Positions 42,728 to 52,516 of a DNA stretch of 52,588 nt are shown piece by piece. The position numbers and the translations under genes were made by a program. The DNA is taken from positions 1 through 52,588 of the forward strand of contig CASEFX010000016.1 of assembly GCA_949287305.1 (NCBI GenBank). Reading direction: 5' to 3'. A model generated the notes under the pieces. It was not told the DNA's origin. It did not search any database and saw only the letters and a list, made by a program, of their open reading frames with translations. Position 1 is the stretch's first letter; the number at the start of each line of letters is the position of its first letter. Origin of the DNA: an uncultured Sutterella sp. Lineage in GTDB: Bacteria; Pseudomonadota; Gammaproteobacteria; Burkholderiales; Burkholderiaceae_F.

Positions 42728-43918
42728 ATGCGTTTGGATCTTGCCGCACGCGTTTTGAAGCGCATTGCCGAGGAAGGGCGCCTTTCGCTCCTTCCGCAGC
42801 TGCCGCCCTCGATTTCTTCGCTTCTCCACGAAGACGCAGAAGTGATCGCCGCCGCGCTCGAGCGGCTTCCCGCGCCGATCCGCTCGGGAATGGCCGCGAC
42901 CCTCATCGAAACGGGCGAGCGCGAAGGGCTCATGAACGACCCGACGCCCGCCGTCGTCTCCGAGAGCGCCGCAGAGGCCCCCGAAGAGGAAGTCGAGGAA
43001 CGCGACGAAGACGAGGAATGGGCCTCGGCAGGCGTCGCCTACGAACCTTCGCACGAACCGGAAATGCGCTTTTTGCCGCGTCCGAACGTCTTTTCCTACG
43101 GACCGCTCGCGGGCGACTTTCCGCTCGTCTCCATCGTCTCGACCGACGTGAACGAAGCGCGCCTCGAACTCTCGCGCGCCCTTCCCTACGGAAGCTTCGT
43201 GCCGCTTACGACGGCGCCCGCCGAAGGAACCGATCCCCGCAGCGCCGTCGTGACGGCCCGCGAAACCCCGAGCTGGCCGCCCGTTCCCGCGAGCGACCGT
43301 GGCGTGGGCGTTCTCATTTTCGAGCGCGACGCCGTGGTGCTTCGCGCCAATACCGACGACGAAGTCTTCAATTCTTATGCGGCGGACCTTCTCGCCGCGA
43401 CCTGCGGCGACGGGGCGATTTTCTTTTTCGTGCCGGGGTGTTCGCGCTTCACGGCGATTCTCCGAAAGACGCATCCCTCGCTCGTGGGGTTCTTCGCTGA
43501 AATCCGCAGGGAAGACGTGTCGCTTCTTACGATCGGACATCCCGGAAACGAGCCTATCGTCGTGAGCGGACGCGCGCCCAACGGGCGTCCGATGTGCCGC
43601 TACACGCGTCCCGTCACCAAGGGCGGCGTTTCGAACTGCACGCTCGAAGACCTGCGCCGCTATGTTTCGCGCCTTCTCGAAGCCTTCCCGGAATGCCGAG
43701 CCTTCCCCGAAGGGGTGGCTTCTGCGCGCACCCTTCACGGCGAACTCTCGGCCCGCAAGGTGATGCCTAGCGACAAGTGGGCGCGGGACGTTCTCGCGCA
43801 GTACGGCATCGCACCCTTTGACCGCTTCGCATCGGTACACATGCCCTTCAACGACCCGGCCCTGATCGCCGCGGTCGACGCCGCCGCCCGCGTGGAGGCG
43901 GGACGGCGCACGCGCTGA
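42728..43918 (+). CDS. Unknown protein cotranscribed with the SNF2 helicase
   Basis: 396 residues, with AAGGAG at ideal distance and only 12 bases after the helicase stop. Three parts are visible. There is a helical N-terminus (1-70) and an acidic linker (about 78-100, EEEVEERDEDEE). A globular C-terminal domain of about 290 residues follows, with alternating strands and the Arg-rich segment SGRAPNGRPMCRYTRP. I recognise no family. Linkage suggests it works with the helicase. Confidence 0.75.
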   Translation: MRLDLAARVLKRIAEEGRLSLLPQLPPSISSLLHEDAEVIAAALERLPAPIRSGMAATLIETGEREGLMNDPTPAVVSESAAEAPEEEVEERDEDEEWASAGVAYEPSHEPEMRFLPRPNVFSYGPLAGDFPLVSIVSTDVNEARLELSRALPYGSFVPLTTAPAEGTDPRSAVVTARETPSWPPVPASDRGVGVLIFERDAVVLRANTDDEVFNSYAADLLAATCGDGAIFFFVPGCSRFTAILRKTHPSLVGFFAEIRREDVSLLTIGHPGNEPIVVSGRAPNGRPMCRYTRPVTKGGVSNCTLEDLRRYVSRLLEAFPECRAFPEGVASARTLHGELSARKVMPSDKWARDVLAQYGIAPFDRFASVHMPFNDPALIAAVDAAARVEAGRRTR

Positions 43919-43922
43919 GTCG

Positions 43923-44130
43923 TCATACCTTACCGTCCTCGAGCCAGAATTCGGCCTGAGAAAGGAAGACCGCTTCCGCCTCGCGGATGCGGGCGGTGAG
44001 GCAACGCTCCTCGGGCGTGTGCGAGAACTTCGGGTCGCCCGGACCGAAGTAGACGACGGGGCCGCCAAAGCGCTCCATGAAGCCCGCTTCGCCCCAGCCC
44101 GTCATGTTGCTGAAACCGACCGAACGCAAG
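43923..44130 (-). pseudogene. C-terminal remnant of an M20 family peptidase/deacylase
   Basis: About 65 residues in an open frame read GWGEAGFMERFGGPVVYFGP, then GDPKFSHTPEERCL and a helix to the stop. This matches the C-terminal end of M20 deacylases (DapE/ArgE/acetylornithine deacetylase type), with the conserved GPG and HT..E segments. The catalytic N-terminal ~300 residues are missing: immediately upstream lies the glnD leader on the other strand. I therefore call it a degraded gene. The frame is open back to 44201, but that part does not look homologous. Confidence 0.6.
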
Positions 44131-44368
44131 AGTCGGCGGGAAACGTGTTTTTCTTCTGAGTCTCCAGACGCCTTGCCTCCTTTTCGAGTCAAACTGACCA
44201 CAGTTTGCGATGGGCGCTATAGACTGCTTTCAAGACGAGAAAAAGGTCGTCTCCGCGTACCCGAGGCCATCCTTTTCCTCTCGCTACACAAGCGCTTCCC
44301 CACTGACAACCATAAGGATGGGCGAACAAACGCGGCGCCTCCGAGCGCCGCCTCCGCCCCGAAGACGC

Positions 44369-46936
44369 ATGACCGATGCCGCATCCATCATCGAGCGATT
44401 CCGCGCCGAGCGCGAAGTCCTCGTCGACCGTTACGAACGCGCCCCGCACGCGGGCGACTTTCTGCGCGACCACAGCCGCGCGCTCGACCGGGCGCTCACG
44501 GCGCTCGCCGACCTCTACGACCTCCCGCGCGAGGGACTCGCCCTCGTCGCCGTGGGCGGTTGCGGGCGCGAAGAGCTCTACCCCTATTCCGACATCGACC
44601 TTCTGATCCTCATGGAAGACCGCCTCGCCGAAGACGAGGCGTTGGGCGAGCGCATTTCGAATTTCCTCGCGGAACTCTGGAATTTCGGGCTTCCCGTGGG
44701 CGCCGCCGTGCGAAGCGAAACGGCCTTTCTGGAAGAAGCGGCGCGCGACGTCTCGGTCGCTACGACCTATCTTGAAGAGCGCCTTCTGCGCGGAGACGAA
44801 GCACTCCTCACCCGCGCGCTCGAGCGCTTTCACGCGCAACTCGACGCCAAGGACTTCTTTCAGAAGAAGATGCTCGAACTCGCGCGGCGCCATCAGCGCC
44901 ACGAAGACACCCCCTATTCGCTCGAACCCAACATCAAGGAGAGCCCCGGGGGCCTGCGCGACATTCAGGTCTTTCTCTGGTGCGCGAAAGCCGCACACAT
45001 CGCGACCGACTTTCGAGACCTTTCGAAGTCTGGACTTCTCTCCGAAGAGGAAGTGGAGACGCTCTACCGCGTCCACGACTTTCTCAGTCACCTCCGCATC
45101 AACCTGCACCTCTGCGCAAAACGCCACGAAGACCGCCTGATCTTCGACCTGCAGGAAGCGCTCGCGCAACGCCTTGGCTGGCTGCCCGCGGGCCCCATGC
45201 GCGCATCGGAACGCCTCATGAAGGCATACTACCGAAACGCCCAGCAGGTCGTTCAGATGTCGCAGCTGCAGCTCTATGCGCTCTCCGACCGGCTTCTCGG
45301 CGACATGACGGGCGCCAAGATTCTTCCGATCGCGCCGGGCTTTACGGCCCGCGGCGACGAAATGGACATCGACGATCCGAAACTCTTTGAGAAGCGTCCG
45401 AGCGCCATGCTCGAGACCTTCCTCGTCTTTGCCGAGCACATGGAATTGAAGCGCATGTCGACGCGTCTTCTTCGCGCCCTCTGGCACGCGTCGCTCGGGA
45501 TCGACGACGCCTTCCGAAACGACCCGAAAAACCACGAGACCTTCTTGAGAATCCTGCAGCTTCCCCGCGGCACCTACCATGCTCTCAAGCAGATGAATCT
45601 CTGGGGGATTCTCGGGCGCTATCTCCTCCCCTTCCGGCACATCGTCGGGCAAATGCAGCACGACCTCTACCACATCTTCACGGTCGATCAGCACACGCTG
45701 CGCGTCGTTCGGAACATCCGCCGCTTTGCGCGAAGCGACTTCGCGCACGAATATCCCTTCTGCTCGGACATCATGGCGGGGCTCGACCGGAACTGGCGCC
45801 TTCTCATCGCGGGGCTCTTTCACGACATCGGAAAGGGACTCGGAGGCCGGCATGAAGAGATTGGAGCGAAGCGCCTCGAAGCCTGGGCGCGCTCGATGCA
45901 CTTCGCCGAGGAAGACATCGACTTCATGTGCTTTCTCGTGCGCGAGCACCTCACGATGAGCCTCACGGCGCAAAAGCGCGACATCTCCGACCCGCAGGTG
46001 ATCGACGCCTTCGCGAAGGTCGTGAAGACGAAGGAGCGGCTCGACGCCCTCTATCTCCTCACGGTCGCCGACATCCGCGCGACGAGTCCCAAGGTGTGGA
46101 ACCCCTGGAAGGCGCAGCTTCTCGAGGCACTCTACCGCACCACGCTCTCGCGCCTCAAGGGAACCTGGGTGACGCCCAAGACCGCCGTCCTCGAACGGCG
46201 CCGCGAAGTGTGCGCCAAACTCGAAGGAAAGCTCTCCGAAGCCGAGCGCGACGCGCTCTGGCGCGAGCTCGACGTCGTCTACTTCCTTCGCAACACGACG
46301 GACGACATCGTCTGGCATGCCCTTTCGACGGCGGGTCATCTCGAAGACCGCACGCCCTTGGTGCGCGTTCGCGAACACCCGACGCTCGGGGGCCTGCAGG
46401 TCCTCGTCTACACGCCCGACCAGAAGGACCTCTTCCTTCGCATGGTCGCCTACTTCGGTGCAAAGAGCCTCTCGATCATGGACGCGCGCATTCACACGAC
46501 GCAGCACGGCTGGGCGCTCGACACGCTCCTCGTGACGGATCCCTTCGAGCACGACACGCCCGAGCGCACCGCGCAGAAGATCGAGCGCGAACTCCCCAAA
46601 GCGCTCAACGTCGCGAACCCCATTCCGAAGCCCCGACGCGGAAAACTCTCGCGCCGCTCGCGCCACTTCCCGACGCGCCCCATGGTCACGATCGTCCCGA
46701 CCGCTTCGGGAAAGGCCTGGCTTTTGAACGTCATCTGCACGGACCGCCTCGGACTCGTCTACGACATCTCCGACATCCTGGCGCGGCACAACATCAATCT
46801 GCAGACGGCGAAGATCACGACCTTGGGCGAGCGCGTCGAAGACGTGTTCCTCATCGACGGCCCCGTGCTGCGCGACGAAGCGACGCTTCTTGCGATCGAA
46901 GCGGAAATCATCAAGGTGCTCGAACCCGCGGCATAA
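44369..46936 (+). CDS. glnD: Bifunctional PII uridylyltransferase/uridylyl-removing enzyme
   Basis: 855 residues from the ATG at 44369, close to the family's ~860-890. The nucleotidyltransferase motif GGCGREELYPYSDIDLL starts at residue 63. An HD domain (His485-Asp486 in LFHDIGKGLGG) and two C-terminal ACT domains (about 690-760 and 780-855) follow. GlnD adds or removes UMP on PII proteins in response to glutamine and so governs nitrogen control. The start has only a weak ribosome site; an in-frame ATG at 44318 is the alternative. Confidence 0.96.
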   Translation: MTDAASIIERFRAEREVLVDRYERAPHAGDFLRDHSRALDRALTALADLYDLPREGLALVAVGGCGREELYPYSDIDLLILMEDRLAEDEALGERISNFLAELWNFGLPVGAAVRSETAFLEEAARDVSVATTYLEERLLRGDEALLTRALERFHAQLDAKDFFQKKMLELARRHQRHEDTPYSLEPNIKESPGGLRDIQVFLWCAKAAHIATDFRDLSKSGLLSEEEVETLYRVHDFLSHLRINLHLCAKRHEDRLIFDLQEALAQRLGWLPAGPMRASERLMKAYYRNAQQVVQMSQLQLYALSDRLLGDMTGAKILPIAPGFTARGDEMDIDDPKLFEKRPSAMLETFLVFAEHMELKRMSTRLLRALWHASLGIDDAFRNDPKNHETFLRILQLPRGTYHALKQMNLWGILGRYLLPFRHIVGQMQHDLYHIFTVDQHTLRVVRNIRRFARSDFAHEYPFCSDIMAGLDRNWRLLIAGLFHDIGKGLGGRHEEIGAKRLEAWARSMHFAEEDIDFMCFLVREHLTMSLTAQKRDISDPQVIDAFAKVVKTKERLDALYLLTVADIRATSPKVWNPWKAQLLEALYRTTLSRLKGTWVTPKTAVLERRREVCAKLEGKLSEAERDALWRELDVVYFLRNTTDDIVWHALSTAGHLEDRTPLVRVREHPTLGGLQVLVYTPDQKDLFLRMVAYFGAKSLSIMDARIHTTQHGWALDTLLVTDPFEHDTPERTAQKIERELPKALNVANPIPKPRRGKLSRRSRHFPTRPMVTIVPTASGKAWLLNVICTDRLGLVYDISDILARHNINLQTAKITTLGERVEDVFLIDGPVLRDEATLLAIEAEIIKVLEPAA

Positions 46937-47065
46937 AGCCCCCGAAGGCCTTCTCCTTCGCGGATCATAAGAATGCCGTAGGCGAAACGTCTCAGTCGGT
47001 TTGAGAAGCCGCGCAAGAGAAGAATTTTCCTTTTGCGCGGCACCCCGCTCGTCCTCGTCCCGCCG

Positions 47066-47071
47066 TATAGT
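47066..47071 (+). promoter_or_regulatory. -10 box (TATAGT) of the aminotransferase gene
   Basis: TATAGT lies 37 bases before the start codon; the -35 position is a poor match. Confidence 0.45.
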
Positions 47072-47108
47072 GGAGGGACTTTCACTTCGCACGACGAGGA
47101 CGACTCCC

Positions 47109-48314
47109 ATGCAAAACGAACTTTTTTCGCAGCTTCAACCCCGGCCCGACGATCCCATCCTCGGGCTCAACGAACTCTTTCAGAAGGACGAACGTCCCGA
47201 AAAGGTGAACCTCACGGTGGGGGCCTACCTCACGGACGCGGGCGTGATGCCGCTTCTTCCGACCGTTGAGGAAGCGACGAAGCGCGTTCTTGCGCGCCGC
47301 GAACCCCACGCCTACATCCCGATGTCGGGCCTTCCCGCCTACAACGAGGGCGTTCGTCGTCTTCTCTTCGGCGCCGAACGCGCTCCGGCCCTATCTGATC
47401 GCACCGCCACCGTGCAGACGATCGGCGGCACGGGAGCGCTCTATCTCGCCGCGCTCTTTGCGAAGAACGTTTTGGGCGTGAAGCTCGTCGTCGTGTCCGA
47501 CCCCACCTGGGGGAACCACATCGCGATCTTCAAGCTCGCCGGCCTCGAGGTCGCCACCTATCCCTACTACAACCGCACTCTCGGAGGCCTGCGCTTTGAC
47601 GGCATGCGCTCGGCCCTTTCGACCCTTCCCGCCAACACGATGGTCCTCATCCACGCATGCTGCCACAACCCGACGGGCGTGGATCTTCCGAAGGAAGCCT
47701 GGAGCGAAGTCGTGAAGATCGTGAAGGAGCGAAACCTCGTGCCGCTTCTCGACATCGCCTATCAGGGCTTGGGCGACGGTCTCGACGAAGACGGCTACGC
47801 GCCGCGCCTCTTCGCGGACGAAGGCGTCGCGACACTCGTTGCGGCCTCCTCTTCGAAGAACTTCGCGCTCTATGGACAGCGCGCCGGGGCGCTGCACGTC
47901 CTCACGCGCTCGAACGAAGAAAAGCGCACGGTCGAATCGATCCTGAAGAGCCTCGTTCGCTCCTCGTACTCGAATCCGCCGAAGTTCGCGGGCTCCGTCG
48001 TCGCGGAAGTCCTCGCCGATCCCGAACTTGAAGCCCGTTGGCGAAACGAAGTCGATGAAATGCGCGAACGCATGGTGCTCATGCGCCGACTCTTTGCCGA
48101 AGCGGGCGAGCGTCACGGCGTGGACCTCTCGTTTGTCGTCGGGCAAAAGGGGATGTTCTCCTTCACGGGCTTCACGAAGGAAATGATGGCGGAACTGCGC
48201 GAAAAGTATGCCGTCTACGGCGTCGTGAACGGCCGCATCTGCGTTGCCGGGCTCAATCACGGCAACGTCGAGTACGCGGCGGAAGCCTTCGCGAAGGTGC
48301 TCGCGGCCCGATAA
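47109..48314 (+). CDS. Aspartate/aromatic amino acid aminotransferase (class I, PLP)
   Basis: 401 residues. The PLP lysine is Lys250 in SSSKNFALYGQR. HACCHNPTGVD, DIAYQGLGDGLDEDG and the substrate-binding end GRICVAGLN are all typical of the AspC/TyrB subgroup. It exchanges amino groups between aspartate or aromatic amino acids and 2-oxoglutarate. The start follows a TATAGT promoter by 37 bases. AspC and TyrB cannot be told apart from sequence alone here. Confidence 0.93.
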   Translation: MQNELFSQLQPRPDDPILGLNELFQKDERPEKVNLTVGAYLTDAGVMPLLPTVEEATKRVLARREPHAYIPMSGLPAYNEGVRRLLFGAERAPALSDRTATVQTIGGTGALYLAALFAKNVLGVKLVVVSDPTWGNHIAIFKLAGLEVATYPYYNRTLGGLRFDGMRSALSTLPANTMVLIHACCHNPTGVDLPKEAWSEVVKIVKERNLVPLLDIAYQGLGDGLDEDGYAPRLFADEGVATLVAASSSKNFALYGQRAGALHVLTRSNEEKRTVESILKSLVRSSYSNPPKFAGSVVAEVLADPELEARWRNEVDEMRERMVLMRRLFAEAGERHGVDLSFVVGQKGMFSFTGFTKEMMAELREKYAVYGVVNGRICVAGLNHGNVEYAAEAFAKVLAAR

Positions 48315-48364
48315 TTCCGACCGCTCCAGAACGCAGTCCCACAGGCGAGAGACCTGCGGGACGC

Positions 48365-48403
48365 AAAAAGAAGGCCCGCTTCCGGATATCCCGGAGGCGG
48401 GCC
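48365..48403. terminator. Strong, mostly minus-strand terminator between the aminotransferase and autotransporter genes
   Basis: A 13-bp stem with one wobble (48373-48385 with 48391-48403) is followed on the minus strand by TTCTTTTTG, ending the autotransporter transcript. On the plus strand only GAATTGTTC follows, so it may act weakly on the aminotransferase transcript. Confidence 0.85.
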
Positions 48404-48461
48404 GAATTGTTCTCTGGGATGAACCGCTCCCTGCGAAGCGGATCATCCTTGAAAACGCCGG

Positions 48462-51400
48462 TTAGAACGCGTAGCGGGCGCGGACCGAGAACGCGTTGTC
48501 GAGACGGTCGTCACCGCCGACGCCGAGGTCGTACGAAGCGCCGATCGTCCAGTTGCCGTTCTGCGCGTTGATGCCGAGCGACGCCTGGAAGGGCGCGTCG
48601 TCCACGACCTGGGTCTTGACCGTTTCGGAGACGCCCTGCCAATAGACCTTGCTTTCGGCTTCGTCGTCACCGAAGGACGGTACGACCGCGAGATCCACCA
48701 TGGGAGCAAGCTTCCAGCCGCCCGCATTGAGGTTGCCCGAGAAGGCAACGCCGATCGGGAGCGTGAAGATGTTCATGGTGTCGTCGTCCGTCTTGAAGGC
48801 GCCTTCGTAGCCGTCGACATCGAGGCGCGTCCAACGGATGCCGACATGCGGCACGACGTTGACGGTTCCGAACTTCATGAGGTGTTCGGCACCGAGGCCG
48901 ATCGTGAAGGCGTCGGCCTTCACTTCGTCGCCGATCGACATGCCGAAGGCCGTGGCCGAGAGATCGGACTTCGTGTGCATCCAGCCGATGTCGATCATGC
49001 CGTTGCAGTTGCCGATGCGGTGGCTGCCGTAGACCGAGAGGCCGAAGAAGTCGGCATCGTTGTCGACGTCGATCGCGGCGTCCTTCGAGCCGCCGTCGCC
49101 CGTACCAACCGTCAGGGCCGCACCGAGCACGGCGCCCGGAACGACTTCCACGTCGGCGCCGAGGACGCCCCCGTAGAGGTCCATGTCGTAGCCGCCGTCG
49201 CCGTAGAGGCTGTCGGCCTGGTTCGTGGTGCCGAAGACGTCGGCCCAGAACGTGACGCCGTTCGTACGATCAAAGTTGTCTGCAAGCGTCATGCGGCGTT
49301 CGAGCGAACGGTTCATGAGCTTCGACGAATCGAGCGCGACGTTGTAGACGCCCGCCGTGGCGGCAAGGGCCATCGCCTGATTGCCGATGTCGGAAGCCTG
49401 CTTCGCCGTCATACCGACGTGGTAGTTGAGAAGCGAGAGGAAGGCCTGCGTGGGGTCCGTCGCATCTGTTTTAATCCCTACTTCGCGGAGCCTTTCGAGG
49501 AATGCCGTACCGTAGAAGGTCGGGAAGGCTTCAGACGCGGCAACTTCCTCGGCGGTGAAGGTCCCCGTCTCCACATCAATGTCAAGACGGTAAATACCGC
49601 TGTTCTCCCAGGCATCTTTCTTCACGGACTCGGGAATAATCAGGGCGTCATCTGCAGTACTCGTCGCCTTGAAGAGTCTACCGCTCATCTTGTCCTTGCC
49701 GAGGTTCACGATACGGATGTGAGAGTTTTCAGCAAACGTGATGGTCGAAGCGGTAATCGCAGCCATTTCCTTATCGGTCGGAATGGCTTCGCCGTCGATC
49801 ATGACGAGCCCCTTCGTTGCAACGGTGAAGGAGCCGGTCGTAAGTTCAGAAAGTTTAGGCGCAGAGGTGAGACTGCCGTCGACCCGAATGACAGCCTTTT
49901 CACTGTCGGAAATATCAAAAGCCTTGGCAGTGTAGAAAACGGCCGTTACATCGTCAGCAATCCCGCCGCCGTAGTTCAGCCCGGTCTGCGCGAATGCCTG
50001 GATTGCTTCGTCCTTCGTACCGCCAAAAACAACGGTCGAGTTCTGACCGACGACGATCTGGGCATTGAGCTTGCCGTCCGCGGCAAAGTCTTCCGCCGTC
50101 AGGAAGGAACCGTCTTCGATTTCCTCCCCGTCCTTCCAGGACGGATCCAGGAAGATGAGACCTTCGTGGGAAAGATTCGCCACCGAGAGAGTCCCGGCCG
50201 ACTCGTCGTTGCCGACCTCGATCGTGCCCGTACCCGAAACCGTGTCGACATGGAAGGTGCCGGCATCCACATTCATCGCGGCACCTTCTTGCAGTTTCAC
50301 TTCGTGCGAAATCGTGCCCCGGAGATCGCTCACGGCCGTACCGCCGAGCTGTAGCGTACCGGCCACCTCGACGGACGTCGCTCCGGTCCCGTTCTCAAAC
50401 TGAACAAGTTCCTGACCGTTGCCGTCCGCAGAGCCGAAAAGCGTAACCGTCTGATTAGCATCAACCGCGACGGTATTCCCCCCCGCTTCAACGACGAGCG
50501 ACTTCGACCCAATGTCTTTGTCAATGTTTGCCTTCGCACCAGTACCACCTGTCGTCACCCTGACGTCCACGCTCGTCGCAGAAAAACCGGTATCAACCTC
50601 CCCAACATCCATTTCGGTCACCAGATTACCGTCCCGGTCAACGAGCTCTCCAGTGAAGGTGGCCGAGCCAGAATTTCCATTCTGGCTGAGAATACCAGCC
50701 ACATCCTTAGAGTAGTCGAGGTTCCACTTGGCATCGTTGACGACAAGCGTACCGCCCGTGACCGTCAGCCTATCCTTAAGTCCTCCAGCTTTCTCTTCCT
50801 TTCCGTCTTCACCGAGCGCCGTCGTGAAGAACTGACCGGACGACGAAGTGATCGCGCCGCCCGTGACTCTCAGACTCGCCTCACTGTCGATCGTGATTGT
50901 GTCGGCCCGAACCCTGCCGGCACTTTCGAACGTGCCGCTCTGGAAGGTCAGTACCTCCTGAGCCAGCACGGCGAGGTTGCCGATGGTACCTCCGCCGTTG
51001 AGCGTGAGCTGCCCCTCTCCGTTGATCCGACCTTTGAGATCCAAATTTCCGTTCACGGTCGTTTGGTCATTGTTCATCGTCACGGTCATCCCGTTGCCGA
51101 CGTACACATCGCCGGTGAGCGTCGTCACGCCGTTGAACGTCACGTTAAAGTTTTCTCGCGTCGGGAAAAGTTTCGCCTCATCGAAGACTTGTCCTTCATC
51201 AATCATGCCTTCCGGAATCTGTTCGGCAAGTTGTACACGGAGAGCGTAGGCATTTTGCCCCTTGGCTTCGACGGTCGTCTCACCGTTGAAGGTCAGATTG
51301 GCGTTGCCCAAAGCAAAAATACCGACGGTATCTTCACCGAGTCCTTCCGCTTTGATCGTGAGCGTACCGTCCGAAACGAAAACGCCGTCGTCGGCGTAGA

Positions 51401-52337
51401 TCCCGACCGTTTCACCGCCCTTGGCGTTGATCGTGAGCGATGCACCTTCGTTGACGGAAATCTTGGCATCCGTATCGACGCTGTTGCCGTCGGAATTGTG
51501 CATGAGGATGCCGTAGGCCCACTCGTTGCCGGTCATTTTGTTTTCTGCCGTGACGGTCGTGTCGCCGCGGGCAAACGTAATGGCGGGCACGTCGAGCGAG
51601 TCGGCGGCGAAGTACACGCCGAGCGCATTGAGGCCTTTCGCCTCAGCGGTGGAAGTAGCCGTAATCGTGGTCGTGTCCGCCGAGAAAGTCGCCGTGCGCC
51701 TCCAATCGGCCTTGCCGATCGGGTTTTCAATTTCAAAGCCGTAGACCACCGAATCCCAATCGCGGCCGGGTTCGCTCTGCAGATCACTCGACGAGGAAAT
51801 GGTCGTGGTGGCGCCGGTGAAGGCAATGGAGCCGTTGTACTGCGTCACGCCGGCCACTTCGACATACGGATTGCCCGAAAGACCCTTCACCTCTGCAGAA
51901 ATGGAAGCGTTTTCGAGCGTGACAGCCGAAGTCCGGCTGTTGAAAATCGCTACCCCGCTTAAGTAGGAAGTGTCAAAACTTCCTTTGCTTTGACCGAAAG
52001 TGTCAAAACCATTTGTGCCGCGAACCGAATTGAAGATCTCCTGATCCAAAAGGGCGTTTACAGTGAGGGAACCGGTGAAATCTTCCTTCACCACCGCGCC
52101 GTGCACCAACGCATCGGCTGTGCCATTGGGGTCGGCGTCGTTGTAGACGCGTACGACGGACAAATCGGTGTCACCTACCTTGAAGATCTCGTCGAGCGTC
52201 GGGCTACCGAGCACATAGGCCGCGAGGGCCGACTGAGAAAAAGCGAGACCAAAGGCACCGGCTACGGCACCGGCCAAAAGAGAGACGCGGAAACCGCTGG
52301 TCCGCGCCTTGGAAGAAACGGGTTCACCCGTAAGCAT
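48462..52337 (-). CDS. Autotransporter (type V) with beta-helix passenger and C-terminal barrel
   Basis: 1291 residues from the ATG at 52337, seven bases after AGGAG; the in-frame start at 52388 would place the ribosome site inside the gene. Residues 1-40 form an extended signal peptide ending SALAA. The passenger (about 41-1000) is made of short beta-rich repeats with many T/V/N and G residues, as in right-handed beta-helices. The last ~280 residues are an autotransporter barrel ending in the required aromatic residue (SVRARYAF). The passenger DNA is less GC-rich and less codon-biased than the barrel. Possible adhesin; ligand unknown. Confidence 0.9.
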   Translation of the reverse strand: MLTGEPVSSKARTSGFRVSLLAGAVAGAFGLAFSQSALAAYVLGSPTLDEIFKVGDTDLSVVRVYNDADPNGTADALVHGAVVKEDFTGSLTVNALLDQEIFNSVRGTNGFDTFGQSKGSFDTSYLSGVAIFNSRTSAVTLENASISAEVKGLSGNPYVEVAGVTQYNGSIAFTGATTTISSSSDLQSEPGRDWDSVVYGFEIENPIGKADWRRTATFSADTTTITATSTAEAKGLNALGVYFAADSLDVPAITFARGDTTVTAENKMTGNEWAYGILMHNSDGNSVDTDAKISVNEGASLTINAKGGETVGIYADDGVFVSDGTLTIKAEGLGEDTVGIFALGNANLTFNGETTVEAKGQNAYALRVQLAEQIPEGMIDEGQVFDEAKLFPTRENFNVTFNGVTTLTGDVYVGNGMTVTMNNDQTTVNGNLDLKGRINGEGQLTLNGGGTIGNLAVLAQEVLTFQSGTFESAGRVRADTITIDSEASLRVTGGAITSSSGQFFTTALGEDGKEEKAGGLKDRLTVTGGTLVVNDAKWNLDYSKDVAGILSQNGNSGSATFTGELVDRDGNLVTEMDVGEVDTGFSATSVDVRVTTGGTGAKANIDKDIGSKSLVVEAGGNTVAVDANQTVTLFGSADGNGQELVQFENGTGATSVEVAGTLQLGGTAVSDLRGTISHEVKLQEGAAMNVDAGTFHVDTVSGTGTIEVGNDESAGTLSVANLSHEGLIFLDPSWKDGEEIEDGSFLTAEDFAADGKLNAQIVVGQNSTVVFGGTKDEAIQAFAQTGLNYGGGIADDVTAVFYTAKAFDISDSEKAVIRVDGSLTSAPKLSELTTGSFTVATKGLVMIDGEAIPTDKEMAAITASTITFAENSHIRIVNLGKDKMSGRLFKATSTADDALIIPESVKKDAWENSGIYRLDIDVETGTFTAEEVAASEAFPTFYGTAFLERLREVGIKTDATDPTQAFLSLLNYHVGMTAKQASDIGNQAMALAATAGVYNVALDSSKLMNRSLERRMTLADNFDRTNGVTFWADVFGTTNQADSLYGDGGYDMDLYGGVLGADVEVVPGAVLGAALTVGTGDGGSKDAAIDVDNDADFFGLSVYGSHRIGNCNGMIDIGWMHTKSDLSATAFGMSIGDEVKADAFTIGLGAEHLMKFGTVNVVPHVGIRWTRLDVDGYEGAFKTDDDTMNIFTLPIGVAFSGNLNAGGWKLAPMVDLAVVPSFGDDEAESKVYWQGVSETVKTQVVDDAPFQASLGINAQNGNWTIGASYDLGVGGDDRLDNAFSVRARYAF

Positions 52338-52394
52338 TCTTACTCTCCTAGTATAACGTTCGCGATATGACGCCATTAAATAAAGCAAATGTGC

Positions 52395-52400
52395 TATAAT
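52395..52400 (+). promoter_or_regulatory. -10 box (TATAAT) for a small gene at the right edge
   Basis: A perfect TATAAT in an AT-rich stretch, divergent from the autotransporter gene. The -35 hexamer is not clear. Confidence 0.45.
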
Positions 52401-52426
52401 GAGAGGGTTTCATTAGGAGCCTTCTC

Positions 52427-52516
52427 ATGCCTCGTGGTCGCCCCGTTGTTAACCTAGATTTTTCATCCCCTGGTTACAGCAAGGGGGTGCAGAGCCAACA
52501 TGGGCCGCTCGGATAA
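52427..52516 (+). CDS. Possible 29-residue peptide gene ending inside a terminator hairpin
   Basis: AGGAG five to nine bases upstream precedes an ATG opening a 29-residue frame (MPRGRPVVNLDFSSPGYSKG...). Its stop codon TAA lies in the loop of the following terminator. The N-terminus PRGRP resembles an AT-hook-like basic motif. It could be a real small protein, a leader peptide or chance within a small RNA. No homologue is recalled. Confidence 0.4.
   Translation: MPRGRPVVNLDFSSPGYSKGVQSQHGPLG

Noticed and set aside
38849..44068. Continuous minus-strand open frame of 1739 codons opposite the helicase and its partner
   Set aside because: Its translation is rich in Arg, His and Glu with no domain, and it runs antisense to two well-supported genes. 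It is a by-product of high third-position GC.
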